Both the position numbers and the translations under genes were made by a program. Below are positions 55,402 to 64,000 of a stretch of 64,000 nt of DNA, one piece after another. This DNA comes from Gammaproteobacteria bacterium (GTDB taxonomy: Bacteria > Pseudomonadota > Gammaproteobacteria > UBA4575), in assembly GCA_033344735.1 (NCBI GenBank), contig JAWPMW010000001.1, positions 2,176,171 to 2,240,170 on the forward strand. The letters run 5' to 3'. A model generated the notes under the pieces. It saw only the letters and a program-made list of their open reading frames with translations, was not told the DNA's origin and ran no database searches. The first letter of the stretch is position 1. Every line of letters begins with the position of its first letter.

Positions 55402-57354
55402 ATGGCTACATCAAAGGATGAGATGTCTTATAAATTAACATTTCGGAAGTATGATGATGGTGATCACCAATGGGGAAATTTTGGGGATCAAATTTTTGAA
55501 GGCGATGCGTCTCATAAATGCCCTACTTATGTTCACCGTACTCCACCTTGCCAAGGCAGCTGTCCTTCAGGTGAAGATATTCGCGGGTGGTTAGACATTG
55601 TTCGAGGCATAGAGGCTCCACCAGAAGGTGTGACAATGCAGGAATATGCATTCCGTCGCTCAACAGATGCAAATCCATTCCCATCCATGATGGGCCGCGT
55701 ATGTCCAGCACCCTGCCAAGATGGTTGTAACCGAAACCATGTGGAAGATTTTGTAGGCATAAACTCTGTGGAACAATACATTGGTGACACTGCGACAAAA
55801 GAAGACTTTAAGTTTGAAGCACCAGCTAAATTAAGCGGCAAAAAAGTTGCCATTATTGGTGGTGGTCCTGCTGGATTAGCAGCAGCTTACCAATTACGTC
55901 GAAAAGGCCATGCCAGCATCATTTTTGACGATCATGATGAGTTAGGAGGAATGTTTAAGTACGGCATTCCTGGTTACCGCACACCACGTGATTTCTTGGA
56001 TGCAGAAATCCAAAGAATTTTAGATCTAGGTGATATTGAGGTTCGTTTAAATACCCGTGTTGGACGTGATATACCTTTAGCAGATTTAGAAAATGACTAT
56101 GATGCTGTTGTTTGGGCACTAGGATGTCAAACAGGTCGAAGTCTTCCAGTGCCAAACGGTGATGCACCAAACTGCGTTGCGGGCGTTAAATTCTTAGAGG
56201 CATTTAACAAGGGTATATTAAAAGTTACTGCAGACCGCGTTGTATGTGTTGGTGGTGGTGATACATCAATTGACGTTGTGTCTGTTGCACGCCGTCTTGG
56301 GAAAATTTCTAAACTAGATAAGAAAGAGGCACCAGAGCATGTGATTGGTGGCTATGTTGCACATGATGCAGCATATGCGGCTGCACGAGAAGGTGCTGAA
56401 GTTACGTTAACTTCATTATTCGAACGTGAAGGAATGACTGCAGCCGAGCATGAAGTTCATGATGCGCTTCATGAGGGTGTACGTATTGATAATGGTGTTA
56501 TGCCAGTAGAAGTTATTTTGAATGATGAAGGTCGTGCAACTGCTTTAAGAATGGCGAAATGTAAGATGGAAGATGGGCGACCTACACCCGTTGAAGGCAC
56601 TGAATATGATATTGAGTGTGATTTGATTGTGTCTGCAATTGGTCAAGGTGGAGACTTGGAAGGTTTAGAAGATTTTGATAACGGTCGTGGTTTGATTGAG
56701 GCAGATAAGCATTATCAAGTGCCAGGTAAAGAAGGTCACTTTGTATGTGGCGATATAATTCGCCCACACTTGCTTACAACTGCAATTGGCCAAGCATCAA
56801 TTTGCGCAGATAGTGTAGATTTTTATCTCAAAGGACAAGAGTTTGCAAAACGCCCTAAAGTTGATGTGCACCATTTTAGTTTATTAGAGAAATTACAAGA
56901 GTCTGGTTTAGAACCAGAAGATTATGAGTCAGGTGAATTCCGAGGTACTGATGAAGCGGGTTTCTCAGTACATAATTACGAAGATCGCTCAGCTCAAGAG
57001 ATTATTTCAGCAGACCGATTATTTTTAGGGCATTTTGAATTCACGCCTCGCGTATTACGTGATTCACATGGACCGGATTCCGAACAGGTTCTAGGTCATT
57101 TTGAAGAGCGTATGATTGGCTTAAGTGAAGAACAAGCAGTCGAAGAAGCAGGTCGTTGCATGAGTTGTGGCATGTGCTTTGAGTGTGATAACTGTGTGAT
57201 TTATTGTCCACAGGATGCGGTATTCCGTGTTAAAAAAGATCAAACAACCACTGGACGTTACGTAGATACTAACTACGATAAGTGTATTGGTTGTCATATC
57301 TGTGCTGATGTGTGCCCTACAGGTTATATAGATATGGCGTTAGGCGATCACTAG
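55402..57354 (+). CDS. dsrL: DsrL, NAD(P)H-linked iron-sulfur flavoprotein
   Basis: 650 residues. GltD-like N-terminal part with cysteines HRTPPCQGSCPSGEDIRGWL, FAD motif VAIIGGGPAGLAAAYQLRRKG (about residues 150-170), second nucleotide motif VVCVGGGDTSIDVVSVARRLG and a C-terminal ferredoxin domain (RCMSCGMCFECDNCVIYCP and KCIGCHICADVCP). In sulfur oxidisers it copurifies with DsrAB and is the physiological NAD(P)-linked partner. Its presence between dsrK and dsrJ confirms the oxidative gene order. Confidence 0.97.
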   Translation: MATSKDEMSYKLTFRKYDDGDHQWGNFGDQIFEGDASHKCPTYVHRTPPCQGSCPSGEDIRGWLDIVRGIEAPPEGVTMQEYAFRRSTDANPFPSMMGRVCPAPCQDGCNRNHVEDFVGINSVEQYIGDTATKEDFKFEAPAKLSGKKVAIIGGGPAGLAAAYQLRRKGHASIIFDDHDELGGMFKYGIPGYRTPRDFLDAEIQRILDLGDIEVRLNTRVGRDIPLADLENDYDAVVWALGCQTGRSLPVPNGDAPNCVAGVKFLEAFNKGILKVTADRVVCVGGGDTSIDVVSVARRLGKISKLDKKEAPEHVIGGYVAHDAAYAAAREGAEVTLTSLFEREGMTAAEHEVHDALHEGVRIDNGVMPVEVILNDEGRATALRMAKCKMEDGRPTPVEGTEYDIECDLIVSAIGQGGDLEGLEDFDNGRGLIEADKHYQVPGKEGHFVCGDIIRPHLLTTAIGQASICADSVDFYLKGQEFAKRPKVDVHHFSLLEKLQESGLEPEDYESGEFRGTDEAGFSVHNYEDRSAQEIISADRLFLGHFEFTPRVLRDSHGPDSEQVLGHFEERMIGLSEEQAVEEAGRCMSCGMCFECDNCVIYCPQDAVFRVKKDQTTTGRYVDTNYDKCIGCHICADVCPTGYIDMALGDH

Positions 57355-57387
57355 AAAATCAGAGCTTTTAAATTTTTATTTGTAACT

Positions 57388-57882
57388 ATGCATAATATGA
57401 AGTCAATAAAAAGAGGGGTACCCTCTTTTATTCTGGTCGCGCTATTTTTAGTATTAATCAGTGCAACTTCATTTGCGGATGGAAGCAAAGTGCCTCCACC
57501 AAAGGGTGACCAATGTGTAGAAGACCCTACATGGATGCGTACAAATCATTTTGAAACTGTATTACATCAGCGAGATGATACGGTAATTCGAGGTATTCGG
57601 ACTACTAAGCATAGTCTTAAGAATTGCATTGATTGTCATGTTACACCTAATGCAGAAGGCGAATATGCACGTTATTCCAATAGCGAAGAACACTTTTGTG
57701 CAAGCTGTCATACTTACGCTGCTGTAACTATTGACTGTTTCCAATGTCATGCAGACCGCCCAGAATCTGCAGTGCGAGAAGCGATTAAACAGCATGCTAT
57801 AAACGGAGTAAATCCACACAAAGGTATGAAGATGAGTGCGAATGAGTTAATTTTGAAATCTAGTTTATTATCGACCCAATAA
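57388..57882 (+). CDS. dsrJ: DsrJ, periplasmic triheme cytochrome c
   Basis: 164 residues with a signal peptide or anchor (about residues 12-30). Three c-type heme sites CxxCH occur at about residues 80-84 (CIDCH), 104-108 (CASCH) and 117-121 (CFQCH). A cysteine at 43 (GDQCVEDPTW) corresponds to the unusual heme ligand proposed in DsrJ. It is the periplasmic electron carrier of DsrMKJOP. The start could also be the ATG at 57397; neither has a clear Shine-Dalgarno. Confidence 0.95.
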   Translation: MHNMKSIKRGVPSFILVALFLVLISATSFADGSKVPPPKGDQCVEDPTWMRTNHFETVLHQRDDTVIRGIRTTKHSLKNCIDCHVTPNAEGEYARYSNSEEHFCASCHTYAAVTIDCFQCHADRPESAVREAIKQHAINGVNPHKGMKMSANELILKSSLLSTQ

Positions 57883-57898
57883 AGTCAGCTTAGTCAAA

Positions 57899-58696
57899 AT
57901 GAATAACGTCGTCAGTAAAGCATACAAACTATTACGCAAGTCTGAGCAGAAAACAGCGCAGCATCCCACCGATCAGAGTAAGCGTTCGTTTATTGGAGGC
58001 TTAGTCGGCGCTTCGGGTTTGGCTGTGGCACCTGGTGTCATACTTTATGAAACAGCGTCTGCTAAACCTGCAGAACAAGCAGTAACTGATAAAGTTCGCT
58101 GGGGAATGCTAGTTAATGTCAATCAATGTACAGAAGATTGTAATGCATGCGTGACTGCGTGTAATGACGAGCATGGATTGTGGCCAGAAGAAGGCTCTAG
58201 CACAGATTCTCAATGGATTAGAAAATTAACAGTTAAAGATCCATCAACACAAAATACCAAGTCATTCCCTGTTATGTGCCAACACTGCGAGCATCCTCCA
58301 TGTGTCGATGTGTGTCCTACAGGTGCATCGTTTAAACGAGAAGACGGGATCGTTCTAGTTAATATGCATACCTGTATTGGCTGTCGCTATTGCATGATGG
58401 CATGTCCGTATAAGGCACGTTCATTTGTGCATGAGGTGTTAGAAAATCAATTACCCAGTACTCCTCGTGGTAAAGGCTGTGTCGATAGCTGTAATATGTG
58501 TGTGCATAAAGTTGATGCAGGTGAAGATACCACTGCATGCGCTCAGGCATGTGAGAAAGATGGCCACCAAGCGATTGTATTTGGTGATTTAAACGATCCA
58601 CAAAGTGAAATTTCAAAGCGTCTACGAGACTTTGGCGGTACTCAAATTCGTGCTGACCTCGGTTTGAATACCGGCGTTCGATACCAAGGTTTATAA
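57899..58696 (+). CDS. dsrO: DsrO, periplasmic ferredoxin-type iron-sulfur protein
   Basis: 265 residues. A Tat-like leader has SKRSFIGGLVGASG at about residues 27-40, with K-R in place of R-R. Four [4Fe4S] cysteine groups follow: CTEDCNACVTAC, CQHCEHPPCVDVCP, CIGCRYCMMACP and the later CVDSCNMC...CAQAC. It passes electrons between DsrJ and DsrP on the periplasmic side. dsrP follows by four bases. Confidence 0.95.
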   Translation: MNNVVSKAYKLLRKSEQKTAQHPTDQSKRSFIGGLVGASGLAVAPGVILYETASAKPAEQAVTDKVRWGMLVNVNQCTEDCNACVTACNDEHGLWPEEGSSTDSQWIRKLTVKDPSTQNTKSFPVMCQHCEHPPCVDVCPTGASFKREDGIVLVNMHTCIGCRYCMMACPYKARSFVHEVLENQLPSTPRGKGCVDSCNMCVHKVDAGEDTTACAQACEKDGHQAIVFGDLNDPQSEISKRLRDFGGTQIRADLGLNTGVRYQGL

Positions 58697-58700
58697 CTAC

Positions 58701-59903
58701 ATGGATACCATACGATATAGTTCTATTGAAGCGCGATCATCCAAATTTTGGATGTTGCTAATTGGTTTAGCTACTATTGTGTTGATTGGTATTCTTTCTG
58801 CGCATCATATGGAAGTAGAGGGCCATGTGATTACAGGTATGAATAACCAAGTTGTGTGGGGGTTGCCTCATGTATTTGCAATATTCCTAATAGTTGCAGC
58901 TTCAGGTGCGCTCAATGTTGCATCCATAGCATCTGTGTTTGGAAAAGTAGAATATAAACCTTTGGCAAGACTCTCGGCGCTACTTGCAGTGGCATTGCTA
59001 GCTGGTGGATTAGCAGTATTAGTATTGGACTTAGGTCGCCCTGATCGTCTAATTGTGGCAATGACTACATATAATTTTAAGTCAATATTTGCTTGGAATA
59101 TAATCTTGTATACCGGTTTCTTTGCTATTGTTGGTGTCTACATGTGGTGGATGATGGACAACACTATGCAAAAATATAGTAAGAAAGCCGGTCTATTTGC
59201 ATTTATATGGCGACTGATTTTGACAACAGGTACTGGCTCAATTTTTGGTTTCCTGGTCGCGCGCAGTGCATATGATACGGCTATGTTAGCTCCGATGTTT
59301 ATTATTATGTCTTTTGCATTTGGCCTGGCATTTTACATTTTAGTGCTATTGGCTTCTTATAATTGGACTCAACGACCTATTGGAGACTACATACTAAATA
59401 AATTACGTAATCTACTTGGTGTGTTTATAGCTAGCATATTGTACTTTGTGGCTGTTTATCATGTGACTAATTTATATGCTGCCGAGCACCACGCTGTTGA
59501 AAAATTCTTATTAGTAGATGGTGGGATTTACACGACACTTTTCTGGATTGGACAAGTGTTAATTGGTGGAATTATTCCTTTAGCATTAGTGTACATGCCA
59601 CAAACAAAGAACTGTCGTAAGACATTAGTGGCAGCATGTGCATTGGTTATACTAGGTGGTTTAGCTCAGGTATACATTATTGTCATTGGAGGCCAAGCTT
59701 TCCCATTAGAATTATTCCCAGGTATGGAAGTGAGTAGCTCATTCTTTGATGGTGTCATCGGTCAGTACAGTCCAAGTATTTGGGAGATGTTGTTAGGCGT
59801 TGCCGGTATTGCAATATCCTTATTACTAGTAACTGTAGGTGTCGCGGTTCTAGATTTTCTTCCTGATAGTCTGTCAGATAAAATTGTAGAATCTAAAAAG
59901 TAA
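58701..59903 (+). CDS. dsrP: DsrP, NrfD-like integral membrane protein
   Basis: 400 residues with about ten membrane helices, for example FWMLLIGLATIVLIGILSAHH and PLARLSALLAVALLAGGLAV. NrfD-type proteins exchange electrons with quinone; it completes DsrMKJOP. dsrN, dsrR and dsrS, which follow dsrP in Allochromatium, do not follow here. A hairpin (59931-59952) ends the operon region. Confidence 0.95.
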   Translation: MDTIRYSSIEARSSKFWMLLIGLATIVLIGILSAHHMEVEGHVITGMNNQVVWGLPHVFAIFLIVAASGALNVASIASVFGKVEYKPLARLSALLAVALLAGGLAVLVLDLGRPDRLIVAMTTYNFKSIFAWNIILYTGFFAIVGVYMWWMMDNTMQKYSKKAGLFAFIWRLILTTGTGSIFGFLVARSAYDTAMLAPMFIIMSFAFGLAFYILVLLASYNWTQRPIGDYILNKLRNLLGVFIASILYFVAVYHVTNLYAAEHHAVEKFLLVDGGIYTTLFWIGQVLIGGIIPLALVYMPQTKNCRKTLVAACALVILGGLAQVYIIVIGGQAFPLELFPGMEVSSSFFDGVIGQYSPSIWEMLLGVAGIAISLLLVTVGVAVLDFLPDSLSDKIVESKK

Positions 59904-59930
59904 CTTGATAATTTAGTGAACTCCATCACA

Positions 59931-59952
59931 CTTTAGTCGCTCTTGACTAAAG
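59931..59952. terminator. Hairpin after dsrP, possible dsr operon terminator
   Basis: An eight-base perfect stem (ctttagtc and gactaaag) with a six-base loop (gctctt), 27 bases after the dsrP stop. The T-run after the stem is short (aaatcttt), so it is not a strong intrinsic terminator; it may protect or shape the 3' end. The next small gene starts 112 bases later. Confidence 0.55.
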
Positions 59953-60064
59953 AAATCTTTCATCTGCCGTCAAAACATTCTGTAACGCTAAATTATAAGC
60001 GTAGATTTCAACGGTTAATATAGATTAGCCATTGTGTTAAATAATGATGTTTTGGAGGTAGTTT

Positions 60065-60301
60065 ATGCATATCGAATTAAGCGCAGATGATCAAAATAAT
60101 TCTAGCAATAAAGAACAATTACTATCGCGTCCTGAAGATACGCAAACCATTTCTGGTAGCCAAGTTGCCTGTGCTTTTGCGCATATTGATCAAGGAAAAG
60201 TAATACAAAATAAGCAAAGTGGATTCCAAGTGTTAATGGTGTCTATGGCAGCAGTGTTTGGGATGGTATCAATTTATTTAATTTTCACATTAGTGTTATA
60301 A
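60065..60301 (+). CDS. Small membrane-anchored protein downstream of the dsr operon
   Basis: 78 residues, ATG with a good GGAGG upstream. A polar N-terminal 50 residues, mostly acidic or Gln/Asn-rich with one cysteine (QVACAFAH), are followed by one C-terminal helix (VLMVSMAAVFGMVSIYLIFTLVL). It is a tail-anchored or single-pass protein. No family recognised. It occupies the place where dsrN, dsrR and dsrS are found in other sulfur oxidisers. Confidence 0.65.
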   Translation: MHIELSADDQNNSSNKEQLLSRPEDTQTISGSQVACAFAHIDQGKVIQNKQSGFQVLMVSMAAVFGMVSIYLIFTLVL

Positions 60302-60305
60302 GGGA

Positions 60306-62295
<1,990 letters not shown>

Positions 62296-62646
62296 TTATC
62301 TATCCATGAATGCATTGGTTATCCACTCAGGTTGTTGATGCGGAGATAGTGCTACTACATCAAATCGAGTTGGTTGATTGGATGGGTATTTTTGTAAGTA
62401 ATGGTTTGCAGTAAAAACAAGTTTGCGTTGTTTGTTGCCATCTACAGATTCTGCGGCACTTCCATATTTTTCTGAGCTGCGATAACGTACCTCAACAAAA
62501 ACTAGGGTGTCTGTGTCTTGCATAATTAAGTCTATTTCACCAAAACGGCAATGATAATTCCTCTCTATTAGTATTAACCCATTGCGCTTTAAAAAACCAC
62601 AGGCAACATCTTCAGCTTTTTTACCAGTTAAACGTTGACCAGGCAT
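62296..62646 (-). CDS. yraN: YraN/UPF0102 family nuclease-like protein
   Basis: 116 residues. Typical start with KAEDVACGFLKRNGLILIERNYHCRFGEIDLIMQD and VFVEVRYRSSEKYGSAAESV, with the E-D-x-V/E-x-R nuclease-like residues visible. The family resembles Holliday-junction endonucleases; the function is uncertain. It lies between lpoA (12 bases) and the SIS gene (3 bases), as in many gammaproteobacteria. Confidence 0.92.
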   Translation of the reverse strand: MPGQRLTGKKAEDVACGFLKRNGLILIERNYHCRFGEIDLIMQDTDTLVFVEVRYRSSEKYGSAAESVDGNKQRKLVFTANHYLQKYPSNQPTRFDVVALSPHQQPEWITNAFMDR

Positions 62647-62658
62647 TCAGTGCTATGT

Positions 62659-64000
62659 TTATTCGTTAGAGAACTGTGGTAGTAAAGTTGGCCGTCCATT
62701 TACAAACTGCGCCCAATTAAGCTCGCGGAAAATTTTACTCCCATCTTGAACTCTAAGTTTGCCTGTCAGGCCGTTATAACGTTCGTAAGGTAATGCGGCT
62801 AACTCTGCTAATTTTAGTGGTAAGTAGTAAGCGTCAATGCCCAAAGCAGCAAATCTGGGAAGTAGATGATAAGCCTCACCTGCTTCAAGTTCTAGCAATT
62901 CGCGCATTATCTCATGGTCGGCTGAGGGTTTTAACAGCCACGGGATGTCACAATATAAAACACCATTAACGTCTCGATCTCTTAATACATTTTCAATTCC
63001 TGAGAACACGTGGGAAGTGCTATAGACAGGCAGGTCAGTCGCATAATAATAATTGATTTGGGGGCGAATAAGGCGTGCTGTACGCGGTGAAGCTACCATA
63101 AATATCATATCTACATCTTGACGTCTTCGTGGTTCAAATTCGAGGTTCTGACCAAGGATAGATTTAAGTTTTCGGTGTCGTGCTTCGCTGTGGTCTAGCT
63201 GAAGCGCTATTTTTAAGGGTGCTGAGAAGTCAGTGTCGCTGGAAGAGTAGAATTGTGTATCTAATACAATCCCATTTAGCTCTTCAAAACGTATGCGAAA
63301 TGCATCTGCAAGTCTCTGACCCCACTCGCCATTAGATGTCACAATGATTGCGCTAATATGTTCGTCTAAAGATGCACGTTCCGCTACTTGTATAGCTTCA
63401 TCTTCTGGAAGTAATCCAAATTCAAATAAATTACTTGGCGCTTGTGATTGCTCGGGAAGATAGTTAAGTGTCAAAACCGGAATAGGTAATTCCGTCTGTT
63501 GTGATAATAATTCTACAGATTCTTTCTTTAATGGTCCTATGACAAAGTCAGCACCATCATCAACTGCGCGTTGGTAATGGTAAGTGATGTCTGCAGGGTT
63601 GTCGCCAGTATCATATAATTCTATATGCGGCGCATACTGATCTTCTGTGCGTAGTTCCCTGGCAGAAAGAATGCCTGCATAAATGACATCGGCTATCTTT
63701 GCATAACGCCCAGTCATGGGCAGTAATAAAGCGATTCTTTCAGGAACCGCGAAGAAGGATTCGAAACTTTCAAGTATTGAAGTAATTAAATTATCTGAAG
63801 CCGGATGATCGGGGTGTGTGCTGCGCCAATCATTTAAAGCGTAACTGAGTTGTTCTAAACTTGAATAAGGCGCACGTTTGGTTTGGGCAAGTTTGATCCA
63901 GCCTCTAAGTTGTTGGTTGCTATGACTGCTCCAGCTGGCTAACTCCTCATCTCGCGCTAGTGCTAATAATCTCCAGATTTCATTTTGATTATAAGCGCTA
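62659..64000 (-). CDS. lpoA: LpoA, outer-membrane activator of penicillin-binding protein 1A (5' part missing)
   Basis: The frame is open from the right window edge through the ATG at 63717, so that ATG is internal; at least 446 residues are visible. The N-terminal part seen is helical and TPR-like (LRGWIKLAQTKRAPYSSLEQ), followed by the periplasmic-binding-protein-like domain that begins ERIALLLPMTGRYAKIADVI. The end is EDGS-like KIFRELNWAQFVNGRPTLL. LpoA binds PBP1A and stimulates peptidoglycan synthesis. Upstream of yraN as in E. coli. Confidence 0.9.
   Translation of the reverse strand, partial: SAYNQNEIWRLLALARDEELASWSSHSNQQLRGWIKLAQTKRAPYSSLEQLSYALNDWRSTHPDHPASDNLITSILESFESFFAVPERIALLLPMTGRYAKIADVIYAGILSARELRTEDQYAPHIELYDTGDNPADITYHYQRAVDDGADFVIGPLKKESVELLSQQTELPIPVLTLNYLPEQSQAPSNLFEFGLLPEDEAIQVAERASLDEHISAIIVTSNGEWGQRLADAFRIRFEELNGIVLDTQFYSSSDTDFSAPLKIALQLDHSEARHRKLKSILGQNLEFEPRRRQDVDMIFMVASPRTARLIRPQINYYYATDLPVYSTSHVFSGIENVLRDRDVNGVLYCDIPWLLKPSADHEIMRELLELEAGEAYHLLPRFAALGIDAYYLPLKLAELAALPYERYNGLTGKLRVQDGSKIFRELNWAQFVNGRPTLLPQFSNE

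Noticed and set aside
55523-55853. Minus-strand frames opposite the start of dsrL
   Set aside because: dsrL has clear cysteine and FAD motifs here; the opposing frames have no support.

Overview
The window reads as chromosomal DNA of an uncultured-type, AT-rich (by eye roughly 40% GC) gammaproteobacterium that oxidises sulfur with a reverse dissimilatory sulfite reductase (rDsr). Two things point there. The order mlaC-mlaB-murA-hisG-hisD-hisC-algW-nif3-petABC-sspA-sspB is a familiar gammaproteobacterial backbone. The run dsrABEFHCMKLJOP, with DsrE, DsrF and DsrH and the two-cysteine DsrC, is diagnostic of sulfur oxidisers rather than sulfate reducers.

Layout. 1-6161: lipid transport (mlaC end, mlaB), murA, and hisG/hisD/hisC with a DAHP synthase gene lodged between hisG and hisD. 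6177-10611 (minus): a tightly overlapping operon of a retropepsin-like protease, a membrane-bound inactive-transglutaminase protein, an ATP-grasp ligase-like protein and an AstE/AspA-like deacylase. 10719-16729: AlgW/DegS-type protease, Nif3, cytochrome bc1 complex, SspA, SspB. 16741-21030 (minus): DUF6580-like membrane protein, ROK kinase, cob(I)alamin adenosyltransferase and BtuB behind a cobalamin riboswitch. 21103-22760: peroxiredoxin and a PEP-CTERM-type secreted protein. 22764-28037 (minus): Sel1 protein, MoxR ATPase, VWA protein, a DsrS-like protein and sirohaem synthase CysG, a probable cofactor and maturation cluster for sirohaem enzymes. 28238-36120: a TrpD2-like protein, RNA-binding proteins, PsiE and several unknown proteins, two dioxygenase/acetyltransferase genes and a NlpC/P60-like protein. 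36167-43699: a complete beta-oxidation operon (FadE, thiolase, FadJ, acyl-CoA synthetase). 43700-45836: small genes, a PKHD hydroxylase and apt. 46153-48606 (minus): a compact cluster of a TauD-like dioxygenase, a 64-aa unknown, a Cas6/Cmx6-like protein, a cysteine-less DsrC paralogue (RspA type) and a 67-aa unknown. It is divergent from 48994-59903 (plus), the dsr operon. 60065-64000: a small membrane protein, then (minus) a GlcD-like FAD oxidase, SIS protein, YraN and LpoA (cut by the window end).

How the parts fit. CysG makes the sirohaem that DsrAB needs. DsrEFH and DsrC relay sulfur to DsrAB in the cytoplasm. DsrL is the NAD(P)-linked flavoprotein partner and DsrMKJOP passes electrons between DsrC and the membrane quinone pool, where the bc1 complex can take over. 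Fatty acid oxidation genes and B12 uptake suggest that the organism is not a strict autotroph, although no carbon fixation gene lies in the window. The most unusual element is the Cas6-like RNA endonuclease homologue embedded with DsrC-family genes and without any CRISPR array. I also see two strong hairpins inside the dsr operon (after dsrA and after dsrC) that could set subunit ratios by attenuation or RNA processing.
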